A stretch of DNA of 64,000 bases. Source: Fodinibacter sp963695175. GTDB lineage: Bacteria > Actinomycetota > Actinomycetes > Actinomycetales > Dermatophilaceae. This document shows positions 17,739 through 26,137 of the stretch, one piece after another. The position numbers were made by a program, and so were the translations under genes. How positions within the stretch are numbered: the stretch's first letter is position 1; each line of letters begins with the position of its first letter. The stretch covers positions 558,001-622,000 of the forward strand of contig CAVOGG010000009.1 in the NCBI GenBank assembly GCA_963695175.1, written 5' to 3'. Below the pieces are notes generated by a model. That model saw only the letters and a program-made list of their open reading frames with translations, was not told the DNA's origin and made no database searches.

Positions 17739-18770
17739 TCAGGCCCTCGGCTGCTGCTGGGTGATGCAGTGGATGCCGCCGCCGCGGGCGAACAGCGGGC
17801 GGGCGTCGACGCCGACGACCCGGCGGCCGGCGTAGGCCCGCTCGAGCACGGCGAGCGAGTCGGCGTCCTGGGGGTCGTCGAAGGTACAGGCCACCACACC
17901 GCCGTTGACGACGAGGTGGTTGATGTACGACCAGTCGACCGGGCCCTCGTCGTCCTCGAGGGTCGTGGGCGCGGGCACCCGCACGACCTCGAGCAGCTCA
18001 CCGCGGGCGTCGCGCGACGAGGACAGCAGCCCCTCGAGCTCGACCGACACCTCGTGGTCGGGGTGCCCCGGGTCGCCCTGCCAGTGCAGCAGCACGACTC
18101 CCGGTGCCGCGAACGCCGCGACGATGTCGACGTGCCCGCGGGTGCCGAACTCGTCGTAGTCGCGGGTCAGCCCGCGCGGCAGCCAGATGCAGGTCGTCGC
18201 CCCGATGGTGCGCGCCATCTCGGCCTCGACCCCGGCCCGCCCGAGCCCGGGGTTGCGGCCCGGGTCGAGCTGCACGGTCTCGGTGAGCAGCACGGTGCCG
18301 AGGCCGTCGACGTGGATGCCGCCGCCCTCGTTCACCAGGTCGGACAGGATCCGCGGGGCCCCGGCCCGCGCCGCGACGAACGACGCGATGCGGGTGTCCT
18401 TGTCCCAGGTCGCCCAGCGCTGCGCGCCCCAGCCGTTGAACACCCAGTCGATCGCGGCCAGCGACCCGTCGGGTGCCACCACGAAGGTCGGCCCGATGTC
18501 GCGCATCCAGGCGTCGTCGAGCGGTGCCGTGACCACCTCGATGCGGTCGCCGAGCGACTCGCGCGCGATCGCCTCGTCGCGGGGGTCCGCGACGACCGTC
18601 ACCGGCTCGAACCGGGCCACCGCACGGGCCACCGCGGCCCACGTGTCGCGAGCCTCCTCGGCATCCGCCGCGGTGTCACCGAGCGTGTAGCCCGCGGACG
18701 GCCAGGCCATCCAGGTTCGCTCGTGCGGCGCCCACTCGGCCGGCATCCGCCAACCGCCGGGTGACGGCAT
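17739..18770 (-). CDS. aguA: Agmatine deiminase / peptidyl-arginine deiminase family
   Basis: 343 aa. Converts agmatine to N-carbamoylputrescine and ammonia. Seen: the guanidine-modifying fold motifs DDAWMRDIGPTF (about 83-94), NEGGGIHVDG, GTRGHVDIVA, and the catalytic Cys335 in GGGIHCITQQQP close to the C-terminus. Length is normal for bacterial AguA. Its start follows the stop of the carbamoylputrescine amidase gene after one base, so the two are translationally coupled and together form a complete agmatine-to-putrescine route. Confidence 0.93.
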   Translation of the reverse strand: MPSPGGWRMPAEWAPHERTWMAWPSAGYTLGDTAADAEEARDTWAAVARAVARFEPVTVVADPRDEAIARESLGDRIEVVTAPLDDAWMRDIGPTFVVAPDGSLAAIDWVFNGWGAQRWATWDKDTRIASFVAARAGAPRILSDLVNEGGGIHVDGLGTVLLTETVQLDPGRNPGLGRAGVEAEMARTIGATTCIWLPRGLTRDYDEFGTRGHVDIVAAFAAPGVVLLHWQGDPGHPDHEVSVELEGLLSSSRDARGELLEVVRVPAPTTLEDDEGPVDWSYINHLVVNGGVVACTFDDPQDADSLAVLERAYAGRRVVGVDARPLFARGGGIHCITQQQPRA

Positions 18771-18771
18771 C

Positions 18772-19740
18772 TCAGCCCTCCCGCTGGTGCTCGGGACGCA
18801 CCGGCGCGGTGAGCGCGGCGTACGAGTCGGGGCGACGCGTCGAGAGGAACGGGAACAGCTCGATCCAGTCGCGCCCCTGCGCGAGGTCGAGGTCGGCGAC
18901 GAGCACCGCGGCCTCGTCGCGGGGCGCCTGCACGAGCACCCGACCGTAGGGGTCGGCGATGAACGAGGACCCGTAGAAGGTGATCAGCCCCTCGGTGCCG
19001 TAGCGGTTGGGCACCACGACGAACAGCCCGTTGGCGATGGCGTGCCCGACGATCGTGTGCTGCCACAGCGGCTGGGTGTCGAAGTCGGGGTGGTCGGGCT
19101 CGGACCCGATCGCGGTCGGGTAGACGAGCACCTGCGCCCCGGCGAGGCCGTAGGCGCGCGCGACCTCGGGGAACCACTCGTCCCAGCAGGTCGGCATCCC
19201 CAGGCGGAGCCCCGGGTCGGCCAGGTCGTAGACCGGGTAGGCCTCGTCGGGCGGCCCCTGCCGGAAGTACTTGTCCTCGTAGTAGCCCGCCGTCACCGGG
19301 ATGTGCGTCTTACGGGTGCGGGCCACCACCTCACCGCTGGGTGCGACGAGCACGGCGGTGTTGAAACCCAGCCCGTCGTCGGTGCCGTCGGGAGCGGCCG
19401 CGCGCTCGTACAGCGAGGCGTGCACGAGCACCCCGGATGCCGCGGCCGCCTCGCGGGCGAACGTCACGGTGGGCCCGTCGTCGAGCGACTCGGCGGTGGC
19501 GTCGGGGCGCCCGGTGGGCAGCGCGTCGGCGGGGTAGCGCGACAGGGTGAGCTCGGGGAGGAAGACGATGCGGGCGCCCGCGTCGGCGGCGGTGCGGATG
19601 CCGTCGTGCAGGGTCGCGCGCAGACGGTCGCCGTCGGCGTCCCACGCGTGCTGGACGAGGCCGACCCGCACAGGGGTTTCGGTGGGTTCGTGGACGCGGG
19701 CGAGCGAGGTGGGCACCTCAGCGGCGGTGATCAGGCGCAT
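18772..19740 (-). CDS. aguB: N-carbamoylputrescine amidase (nitrilase superfamily)
   Basis: 322 aa from the ATG at 19740; an open frame extends to 19797 but would overlap the divergent promoter. It hydrolyses N-carbamoylputrescine to putrescine, carbon dioxide and ammonia. Seen: the nitrilase triad Glu63 (LPELTLS), Lys144 (TRKTHIP) and Cys185 (PTCWDEWFPE). It also has the YYEDKYFRQG and PTAIGSEP motifs of AguB. It precedes aguA in the same operon. The first 22 residues before VRVGLVQ are slightly longer than usual. Confidence 0.92.
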   Translation of the reverse strand: MRLITAAEVPTSLARVHEPTETPVRVGLVQHAWDADGDRLRATLHDGIRTAADAGARIVFLPELTLSRYPADALPTGRPDATAESLDDGPTVTFAREAAAASGVLVHASLYERAAAPDGTDDGLGFNTAVLVAPSGEVVARTRKTHIPVTAGYYEDKYFRQGPPDEAYPVYDLADPGLRLGMPTCWDEWFPEVARAYGLAGAQVLVYPTAIGSEPDHPDFDTQPLWQHTIVGHAIANGLFVVVPNRYGTEGLITFYGSSFIADPYGRVLVQAPRDEAAVLVADLDLAQGRDWIELFPFLSTRRPDSYAALTAPVRPEHQREG

Positions 19741-19783
19741 GCGGGTCAGTATGCCGGTGGTCCGGTGACGTCGTGCGAGCGCA

Positions 19784-19789
19784 TACGAT
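19784..19789 (+). promoter_or_regulatory. -10 hexamer TACGAT for the DUF3046 gene (leaderless)
   Basis: TACGAT is followed by six bases and the ATG at 19796, with no Shine-Dalgarno sequence. Confidence 0.5.
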
Positions 19790-19795
19790 CCCGCC

Positions 19796-20017
19796 ATGCG
19801 CGTCTCGCGGTTCTGGGTCCTCGCCGAGGACGAGTTCGGTGCTGCCTACGCGCACTCGCTCGCCGGCTCCACCCACATGGCCGCGCTGGGCGGGCGCACG
19901 GCGCAGGAGGCGCTCGACGCCGGGCTGCCGCCGCGCGACGTCTGGTTCGCGCTGTGCGACGCGATGGACGTGCCCGAGAACCGCCGGCACGGGCTCGACA
20001 AGCCGGCCCGAAACTGA
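19796..20017 (+). CDS. DUF3046 family small protein
   Basis: 73 aa. The function is unknown. Seen: an MRxSxFWxxxxxxFG opening, AYAHSLAGSTHMAALGGRTA and a terminal VWFALCDAMDVPENRRHG, matching the actinobacterial DUF3046 family. That family is typically encoded close to recA, which lies 4 kb downstream here with an ABC exporter and a methyltransferase inserted. It is predicted cytoplasmic and mostly helical. Confidence 0.88.
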   Translation: MRVSRFWVLAEDEFGAAYAHSLAGSTHMAALGGRTAQEALDAGLPPRDVWFALCDAMDVPENRRHGLDKPARN

Positions 20018-20042
20018 CGGGCGCGCTGTCCGCGGCCTCGAC

Positions 20043-20048
20043 TAGGGT
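20043..20048 (+). promoter_or_regulatory. -10 hexamer TAGGGT for the ABC exporter operon (leaderless)
   Basis: TAGGGT is followed by seven bases and the GTG at 20056. This supports choosing that GTG within a much longer open frame. Confidence 0.5.
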
Positions 20049-20055
20049 CCCTCCG

Positions 20056-20985
20056 GTGGGCGACGACATCCTGCTCCGCGCGCGGGGGCTGACCAAGCGG
20101 TTCGGTGACTTCACCGCGGTCGACGGCATCGACGTCGAGGTGCACCGCGGCGAGGCGTTCGGCTTCCTCGGCCCCAACGGCGCCGGCAAGTCGAGCACGA
20201 TGCGCATGGTCGGCTGCGTCTCGCCGGTCAGCGAGGGCGAGCTGACCATCCTCGGGATGGACCCGACCTCCGACGGACCCGCGATCCGGGCCCGGCTCGG
20301 CGTCTGCCCGCAGAACGACATCCTCGACGAGGACCTCTCCGTGGAGGAGAACCTCTGGGTCTACGGCCGGTTCTTCGGGCTCAGCCGCACCGAGGTGCGC
20401 ACCCGGGCCGACGAGCTGCTCGAGTTCGCCCAGCTCACCGAGCGCCGGCACGACCGGGTCGAGCCGCTGTCGGGGGGCATGAAGCGCCGGCTCACCATCG
20501 CGCGCAGCCTGATGAACAACCCCGAGGTGCTGCTGCTCGACGAGCCGACCACCGGCCTCGACCCCCAGGCCCGTCACGTGCTGTGGGACAGGCTCTTCCG
20601 GCTGAAGCGCGAGGGCGTGACGCTGATCGTCACCACGCACTACATGGACGAGGCCGAGCAGCTCTGCGACCGCCTGGTCGTCATGGACCACGGGCGGATC
20701 GTGGCCGAGGGCAGCCCGCGCGCGCTGATCACCCAGCACTCGACCCGCGAGGTGCTCGAGCTGCGCTTCGACCTCGACGAGCAGGACCAGCACGTCGACG
20801 CCGTCAGCGGGGTGGGCGAGCGGCTCGAGGTGCTGCCCGACCGGTTGCTCGTCTACGCCGACGACGGCGACGCCGCGCTCGCCGCCGTCCACGAGCGGGG
20901 GGTCGAGCCGCTGTCGTCGCTCGTGCGCCGCTCCACGCTCGAGGACGTCTTCCTCCACCTCACCGGCCGCAGCCTGGTCGACTGA
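20056..20985 (+). CDS. ABC-2 exporter ATP-binding protein (DrrA/NodI type)
   Basis: 309 aa from the GTG at 20056. Energises export by the two downstream permeases. Seen: Walker A GPNGAGKSS at about 40-48, a Q-loop at CPQND, the signature LSGGMKRR near 138-145, Walker B VLLLDEPTTGLDP near 157-169, and the switch His in TTHYMDEAEQ. The C-terminal DrrA-like tail runs to 309. It overlaps the first permease by 1 bp (TGATG). The substrate cannot be read from sequence; relatives export lipids, antibiotics or Nod factors. Confidence 0.93.
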   Translation: MGDDILLRARGLTKRFGDFTAVDGIDVEVHRGEAFGFLGPNGAGKSSTMRMVGCVSPVSEGELTILGMDPTSDGPAIRARLGVCPQNDILDEDLSVEENLWVYGRFFGLSRTEVRTRADELLEFAQLTERRHDRVEPLSGGMKRRLTIARSLMNNPEVLLLDEPTTGLDPQARHVLWDRLFRLKREGVTLIVTTHYMDEAEQLCDRLVVMDHGRIVAEGSPRALITQHSTREVLELRFDLDEQDQHVDAVSGVGERLEVLPDRLLVYADDGDAALAAVHERGVEPLSSLVRRSTLEDVFLHLTGRSLVD

Positions 20986-21833
20986 TGACCGCCACGACCG
21001 AGGCCATCTCGCCCGGCACCCCGAGCGGGCGGCTCGGGCGCGGGCCGCGACGGCCGACGACCTCCCCCGAGCGGCTCACGTCGGTGATGGGGCACCACTT
21101 CCTCGTCTACCGCCGTACCTGGCGCGGGTCGATCATCAGCCGGTTCCTGTCGCCGCTGTTCTTCCTGCTGTCGATGGGGCTCGGCCTGGGCGCGCTGGTC
21201 GACGACAGCGCGGGAGGGGTCGACGGGGTGCCGTACCTGCAGTACGTCGTGCCCGGCATCCTCGCGATGCAGGCGATGATGACGGCGTTCGGTGAGTCCA
21301 CGTACGCCGTCATGGGCTACATCAAGTGGAACCAGATGTACGCCGCGATGCTCGCGACGCCGCTGCGGGTCGTCGAGGTGCTCGGCGGTCACCTCGCGGT
21401 CGTGGCCTTCCACCTCTTCACCGGAGCGGCGATCTTCGTCGTGGTCGCGGCCCCGTTCGGCGCCTTCTCCTCGTGGTGGGTGCTCCTCGCGGTGCCGGCC
21501 GCCGTGCTCACCGGTCTCGCCTTCGCCGTGCCGACCTTCGCCCTGGCGGCCCGCCTCGAGAACGACAACGGCTTCAGCATCCTGTTCCGGTTCGTCGTCA
21601 CGCCGCTGATGCTGTTCTCGGGCACCTTCTTCCCGATCGACCAGCTGCCGGTGTGGATGCAGCCGCTGGCCTGGGTCACCCCGCTGTGGCACGGCGTCGA
21701 GCTGTGCCGCGACGCCGCCACGGGCACCGCGCCCGGCTGGATCGGGCTGGCGCACCTCGCGGTCCTCCTCGTCTACGTCGGCGTCGGCTGGGTGCTGGCC
21801 CGCGCCTCGTTCACCCGGAGGCTGGTCTCGTGA
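20985..21833 (+). CDS. ABC-2 type transporter permease
   Basis: 282 aa from the ATG at 20985, whose first base is the last base of the ATPase stop codon. Seen: a hydrophilic N-terminal 45 residues, then about six membrane helices. The ABC-2 membrane signature is around LFRFVVTPLMLFSGTFFPIDQLP. It is the first half of a heteromeric permease with the next gene, which shares the same fold but is a distinct sequence. Confidence 0.9.
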   Translation: MTATTEAISPGTPSGRLGRGPRRPTTSPERLTSVMGHHFLVYRRTWRGSIISRFLSPLFFLLSMGLGLGALVDDSAGGVDGVPYLQYVVPGILAMQAMMTAFGESTYAVMGYIKWNQMYAAMLATPLRVVEVLGGHLAVVAFHLFTGAAIFVVVAAPFGAFSSWWVLLAVPAAVLTGLAFAVPTFALAARLENDNGFSILFRFVVTPLMLFSGTFFPIDQLPVWMQPLAWVTPLWHGVELCRDAATGTAPGWIGLAHLAVLLVYVGVGWVLARASFTRRLVS

Positions 21834-22648
21834 GCGTCGTGCAGACCGCCACCAGGGCCTCGCGCGCACTGCCGTTCCCCGCCGGCATCGGCCTGGCGCG
21901 CTACGTCGTGCAGCGCAACATGACCGCATTCCGCCGGGCCTGGCTGCTGCTGCTGAGCGGCTTCGCCGAGCCGGTCTTCTACCTGTTCTCCATCGGGGTG
22001 GGCCTCGGCTCGCTCGTCGGCGACGTCACCACCGACGGCGGCAGCACCGTGCCGTACGCCGTGTTCGTCGCGCCGGCCCTGCTGGCCGCGTCGGCGATGA
22101 ACGGCGCCGTCGCCGACAGCACCTACAACGTGTTCTTCAAGCTGAAGTACCAGCGGCTCTACGACGCCCTGCTCAACACGCCGATCGGCCCGCGCGACAT
22201 CGCCGTCGGCGAGATCACCTGGTCGCTGATGCGCGGCAGCCTCTACTCGGCGATGTTCCTCGTCGTCGCGCTGCTCGCCGGGCTGGTGCAGTCGTGGTGG
22301 GCGCTGCTCGCCGTGCCGGCGGCGGTGCTCATCGGCCTCGCGTTCGGGGCGATCGGCATGTTCGCGACCACGTACATGAAGACCTGGCAGCACTTCGACT
22401 ACATCAACCTCGCCATCCAGCCGATGTTCCTGTTCTCCGCCACCTTCTTCCCCCTCTCCACCTACCCCGATGCACTGCAGTGGGTGGTGCGCCTGACCCC
22501 GCTCTACAACGGCGTGGCCCTCGAGCGGGCGCTGATGCTCGGCGAAGTGGGGTGGTCGCTGCTCGCGAACGTCGCCTACCTCGCGGTGATGGGGGTCATC
22601 GGCATCATCGGCGCCTCGCGGCGAATCGGGCAGCTGCTGCTGACCTGA
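21830..22648 (+). CDS. ABC-2 type transporter permease
   Basis: 272 aa from the GTG at 21830, overlapping the previous stop as GTGA. Seen: about six membrane helices and the ABC-2 motif INLAIQPMFLFSATFFPLS. It pairs with the preceding permease and ATPase. The operon appears to end at the hairpin at 22668-22684. Confidence 0.9.
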   Translation: MSVVQTATRASRALPFPAGIGLARYVVQRNMTAFRRAWLLLLSGFAEPVFYLFSIGVGLGSLVGDVTTDGGSTVPYAVFVAPALLAASAMNGAVADSTYNVFFKLKYQRLYDALLNTPIGPRDIAVGEITWSLMRGSLYSAMFLVVALLAGLVQSWWALLAVPAAVLIGLAFGAIGMFATTYMKTWQHFDYINLAIQPMFLFSATFFPLSTYPDALQWVVRLTPLYNGVALERALMLGEVGWSLLANVAYLAVMGVIGIIGASRRIGQLLLT

Positions 22649-22667
22649 TCGACCCTCGACAGCCTCT

Positions 22668-22684
22668 CGACGCGTCACGCGTCG
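22668..22684 (+). terminator. Hairpin after the ABC exporter operon
   Basis: CGACGCG at 22668-22674, a TCA loop and CGCGTCG at 22678-22684 form a 7-bp perfect stem, 20 bp after the last permease stop. There is no T run. Confidence 0.4.
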
Positions 22685-22702
22685 TCGTCGGAGACTGGAG
22701 GG

Positions 22703-23651
22703 ATGAGCGAGCTGCGGGCACCCGCGTGGACACCCGACCCGGCCCTGCCGGGGTACGTCACCGACGGGGGGCTCGAGACCGACCTGATCTTCCACCACGG
22801 GGTGGAGCTGCCGCACTTCGCCGCGTTCCCACTGCTCGTCGACCCCAAGGGGCGCGAGCTGCTGACGGACTACTACGCGGGGTACGCCGAGATCGCCGCG
22901 GCAGCCGGGGCGGGGCTGTTCCTGGAGACCCCGACCTGGCGGGCGAGCCACGACTGGGGAGCCCGGCTGGGCGTCGGCGCCGACGGACTGGCCGAGGTCA
23001 ACGCGGACGCCGTGCGCCTGCTCGCGGAGCTGGGGGAGCGGTACGCCGGTCAGGTGCCCGAGGTCGTGGTGGCCGGCACGGTGGGGCCCCGCGGGGACGG
23101 CTACGTCGCCGGTACGGCGATGGACCCCTGGGAGGCCCGTGACTACCACCTGCCGCAGGCGCGGGCGTTCGCCGACGCCGGCGCGGACCTGGTCAGCTCC
23201 CTGACCCTGACGACGGTGAGCGAGGGGATCGGGGTCGCCCTGGCCGCCGCGCGAGGTCGGGCTCCCGGTGTCGGTGGGGTTCACGGTCGAGACCGACGGT
23301 CGCCTCCCTGACGGCACCACGCTGCAGGCCGCCGTCGAGGCGGTCGACGACGTGTCGCCACCCGACTGGTTCGTCGTCAACTGCGCGCACCCGTCGCACG
23401 TGGCCGCCGCCCTGGCCGATGCCGGGCCGTGGCTGGAGCGGATCGGCGGCACGCGGGTCAACGCCTCCGCCCTCAGCCACGCCGAGCTCGACGCCGCGGA
23501 GGAGCTCGACGAGGGCGACCCCAGCGCGCTCGGCCTCGACCAGGCCGCGCTGGCGGCGTCGCTGCCCGGGCTGCACGTCGTCGGCGGGTGCTGCGGCACC
23601 GACGCCCGGCACGTCGCGGCGATGTGGGGTGTGCCGTCGCCACGACAGTAG
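22703..23651 (+). pseudogene. Homocysteine S-methyltransferase, single frameshift
   Basis: The ATG at 22703 has a GGAGGG ribosome-binding site. The family transfers a methyl group to homocysteine to make methionine. The first frame runs to AVSEG-type residues and VALAAAR at about 23250; the frame then shifts and continues EVGLPVSVGFTVETDGRLPD to the stop at 23651. Joined, the protein is about 315 aa with normal family length. The zinc-binding cysteines are intact: VNCAHPSH and GGCCGTDARH. The break lies in a GCCGCCGCGCGAG run, so a missing GC dinucleotide or an extra base in the consensus is likely; a true recent mutation is the alternative. Confidence 0.8.
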
Positions 23652-23667
23652 ACACGCCCGGCGTGTC
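23651..23667 (+). terminator. Short hairpin after the methyltransferase gene
   Basis: GACACGCC (23651-23658) and GGCGTGTC (23660-23667) form a near-perfect inverted repeat. It begins on the last base of the stop codon and separates this gene from the recA promoter region. Confidence 0.35.
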
Positions 23668-23685
23668 GCGCGCCGGTCCGCGAGG

Positions 23686-23708
23686 TCGAACACGTGTTCG
23701 GCTATGGT
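23686..23708 (+). promoter_or_regulatory. LexA SOS box and first recA promoter
   Basis: TCGAACACGTGTTCGG at 23686-23701 matches the actinobacterial SOS box TCGAAC-N4-GTTCGA at all but the last base. TATGGT at 23703-23708 is a suitable -10, so bound LexA would occlude the -35/-10 spacer. This gives classical LexA repression of recA. Confidence 0.85.
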
Positions 23709-23768
23709 CGTCCACAGGTGGCGCCCACCGACGGCTTTCGTCCACAGGCCCACGGCAGTCAGTGACCG

Positions 23769-23791
23769 TTGTCAGTGCCGCCACCTAGCGT
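23769..23791 (+). promoter_or_regulatory. PafBC-type RecA-independent damage promoter of recA
   Basis: TTGTCAGTG (23769-23777), eight bases, then TAGCGT (23786-23791). This is an exact match to the TTGTCRGTG-N8-TANNNT promoter class described in mycobacteria. Transcription would start near 23798, leaving a leader of about 78 bases before recA. Confidence 0.85.
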
Positions 23792-23875
23792 CTGACCAGA
23801 CCTCGCGACGAGACCGACGGCGGGAGTGGTCGCCGGTGGGCGCGCTCGCTGCACGACAGGAAGAACAGGTGCGAC

Positions 23876-24973
23876 ATGGCTGGTCCCAACGGCTCCCGCG
23901 GGAGCGTCCTCACCCCCAACCCCATCGCTGCTGCCCCCGGCGGTGAGCGTGACAAGGCCCTGGCCTCGGTCATGGCCCAGATCGAGAAGCAGCACGGCAA
24001 GGGTGCCGTCATGCGCCTCGGCGACGACGTGCGGCCGCCCATCGAGGTCATCCCGACCGGCTCGATCGCCCTCGACGTCGCCCTCGGCATCGGCGGGCTG
24101 CCCCGCGGCCGCGTCGTCGAGATCTACGGCCCGGAGAGCTCGGGCAAGACGACCGTCGCCCTGCACGCCGTGGCCAACGCGCAGAAGGCCGGCGGCATCG
24201 CGGCGTTCATCGACGCCGAGCACGCGCTCGACCCCGACTACGCCAAGGCCCTCGGTGTCGACACCGACGCGCTGCTCGTGTCCCAGCCCGACACGGGGGA
24301 GCAGGCGCTCGAGATCGCCGACATGCTGATCCGCTCCGGCGCGCTCGACATCATCGTCATCGACTCGGTCGCGGCCCTCGTGCCCCGGGCCGAGATCGAG
24401 GGCGAGATGGGCGACAGCCACGTCGGCCTGCAGGCCCGCCTGATGTCCCAGGCGCTGCGCAAGATCACCGGCGCCCTCAGCACCACGGGCACCACGGCGA
24501 TCTTCATCAACCAGCTGCGCGAGAAGATCGGCGTCATGTTCGGTTCGCCCGAGACCACCACCGGTGGCAAGGCGCTGAAGTTCTACGCCTCGGTGCGCCT
24601 CGACGTGCGGCGCATCGAGACCCTCAAGGACGGCACCGACGCGGTCGGCAACCGCACCCGCTGCAAGGTCGTCAAGAACAAGGTGAGCCCCCCGTTCAAG
24701 CAGGCCGAGTTCGACATCATCTACGGCCAGGGCATCTCCCGCGAGGGTGGCCTGATCGACATGGGGGTGGAGCAGGGCTTCGTGCGCAAGGCCGGTGCCT
24801 GGTACACCATGGACGGCGACCAGCTCGGGCAGGGCAAGGAGAACGCCCGTGCGTTCCTCAAGGACAACCCCGACCTCGCCGACGAGCTCGAGAAGAACAT
24901 CAAGGACAAGCTCGGCATCGGGGTTCCGCGCCCCGAGATCGCGGCCGTGCCCGAGATCTCGGTCGAGTTCTGA
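23876..24973 (+). CDS. recA: Recombinase RecA
   Basis: 365 aa. Forms filaments on single-stranded DNA for strand exchange and triggers LexA self-cleavage. Seen: Walker A GPESSGKT at 85-92, Walker B IIVIDSVAAL, the L2-loop region KITGALSTTGTTAIFINQLR, and a short acidic C-terminal tail. No intein interrupts it. The start is ATG with weak AGGAAGAACAGG upstream. It is followed by recX after 20 bp. Confidence 0.98.
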   Translation: MAGPNGSRGSVLTPNPIAAAPGGERDKALASVMAQIEKQHGKGAVMRLGDDVRPPIEVIPTGSIALDVALGIGGLPRGRVVEIYGPESSGKTTVALHAVANAQKAGGIAAFIDAEHALDPDYAKALGVDTDALLVSQPDTGEQALEIADMLIRSGALDIIVIDSVAALVPRAEIEGEMGDSHVGLQARLMSQALRKITGALSTTGTTAIFINQLREKIGVMFGSPETTTGGKALKFYASVRLDVRRIETLKDGTDAVGNRTRCKVVKNKVSPPFKQAEFDIIYGQGISREGGLIDMGVEQGFVRKAGAWYTMDGDQLGQGKENARAFLKDNPDLADELEKNIKDKLGIGVPRPEIAAVPEISVEF

Positions 24974-24993
24974 GCCCACCCGGGCTGACCACG

Positions 24994-25626
24994 ATGCCGT
25001 TCGCCGACTCGACGACCCCGCCGCCCGCATGGGCGGTGGGGTCGCCGGCGGTGGGGTCGCCGGCGGTGGGGCCAGCGGCCGCCGGGTCGACGAGCCCGCC
25101 CCCGCCGGACCCAGAGGCCGACCCGCGCACCCGCGGCAGCGAGCCCGACCCGCTCGACTGGGCCCGCCAGATCGTGCTGCGCCAGCTCACGGCCGCGCCG
25201 CGCAGCCGTTCCCAGCTCGAGCAGGCGCTGCGCAGGAAGGAGTGCCCCGACGACGTCGCCGCCGCGGTGCTCGACCGGATGGAGGAGGTCGGCCTGGTCG
25301 ACGACTCCGCCTACGCCGGGATGCTCGTGCGCTCCCAGCAGGCCGGCCGCGGTCTGGCCCGCCGGGCCCTGGCCCAGGAGCTGCGCCGCAAGGGCGTCGA
25401 CGACGAGACCGCGCAGGCCGCCCTCGACGAGGTCGACCCGCACGACGAGGAGGACCGCGCCCGCGAGCTCGTCGCGAAGAAGATGCGGTCGATGGCCGGT
25501 CTCGAGCCCGTGGTGCAGACCCGGCGGCTCGCCGGGATGCTCGCGCGCAAGGGGTATCCGTCCGACCTCACCATGCGCGTCGTGCGCGAGGCGGTCCGCG
25601 AGGCCCCGGAGCACCAGCGCGACTGA
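24994..25626 (+). CDS. recX: Recombination regulator RecX
   Basis: 210 aa. Binds RecA filaments and limits their activity. Seen: a Pro/Ala/Gly-rich N-terminal 55 residues built partly from a 15-bp tandem repeat, then the all-helical RecX core of three repeats: LDWARQIVLRQLTAAPRSRS, VLDRMEEVGLVDDSAYAGML and LAQELRRKGVDDETAQAALD. The core length is normal. The start ATG at 24994 lies 20 bp after recA, in the same operon. Confidence 0.93.
   Translation: MPFADSTTPPPAWAVGSPAVGSPAVGPAAAGSTSPPPPDPEADPRTRGSEPDPLDWARQIVLRQLTAAPRSRSQLEQALRRKECPDDVAAAVLDRMEEVGLVDDSAYAGMLVRSQQAGRGLARRALAQELRRKGVDDETAQAALDEVDPHDEEDRARELVAKKMRSMAGLEPVVQTRRLAGMLARKGYPSDLTMRVVREAVREAPEHQRD
25033..25071 (+). repeat. 15-bp tandem repeat inside recX (2.6 copies)
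   Basis: GCGGTGGGGTCGCCG at 25033-25047 is repeated exactly at 25048-25062 and partly at 25063-25071. It encodes AVGSP-AVGSP-AVG in the disordered N-terminal extension. It is a length-variable microsatellite candidate that keeps frame. Confidence 0.9.
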
Positions 25627-25646
25627 CCCGCCGGCATCCGCCTGCG

Positions 25647-26057
25647 TCAGAGCGCGTGCAGCGGTCGCTGGCTCGGCGGCAGGGAGTCGGTGCGCACGAT
25701 CTGCTTGCCGTAGGGCACCAGGGAGATCGGCACCATCTTCAGGTTCGCGACGGCGAGCGGGATGCCGATGATCGTGATCGCCTGGATGACCGCCGTCACC
25801 ACGTGCACGAGGGCGAGCCACCACCCGGCGAGCAGGATCCAGACGACGTTGAGCACCACGGCTCCGGCGCCGGCGCCGGCCTTGGGCACGACGGCCCGCC
25901 CGAAGGGCCACAGCGCGTAGTTCGCCATCCGGAACGACGCGACACCGAGCGGGATCGTCACGATGAGGATGCAGAACACCACCCCGGCCAGGGCGTAGCC
26001 CAGGGCCAGCCAGAGGCCGGCGAACACGAACCAGATGATGTTGAGCAGGGTGCGCAC
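25647..26057 (-). CDS. YccF domain (DUF307) membrane protein
   Basis: 136 aa from the GTG at 26057, behind a GAGAGAGG ribosome-binding site. Function unknown. Seen: two copies of the YccF repeat, LNIIWFVFAGLWLALGYALA ... IPLGVASFRMA and LNVVWILLAGWWLALVHVVT ... IPLAVANLKM, each with two membrane segments. An internal duplication is typical of the family. It converges on recX and is divergent from the ATP-grasp operon. Confidence 0.88.
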   Translation of the reverse strand: MRTLLNIIWFVFAGLWLALGYALAGVVFCILIVTIPLGVASFRMANYALWPFGRAVVPKAGAGAGAVVLNVVWILLAGWWLALVHVVTAVIQAITIIGIPLAVANLKMVPISLVPYGKQIVRTDSLPPSQRPLHAL

Positions 26058-26108
26058 GTCAGACCTCTCTCGCTACGGACCGGCGGGCCCCATGCTGCCA
26101 CTGCGAAA

Positions 26109-26137
26109 CCTGTCGGTGACACGCGTGTGATGACAGG
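26109..26137. promoter_or_regulatory. Dyad operator overlapping the -35 of the ATP-grasp operon
   Basis: CCTGTC (26109-26114) and GACAGG (26132-26137) flank a central ACACGCGTGT palindrome (26119-26128). The right arm covers the -35 hexamer, a position suited to a repressor. No candidate regulator gene is adjacent. Confidence 0.45.

Noticed and set aside
26110..26133. PafBC-type promoter reading of CTGTCGGTG before the ATP-grasp operon
   Set aside because: Eight bases later the sequence is GTGATG, with no TANNNT; the ATGACA/TAGGTT promoter explains the region better.
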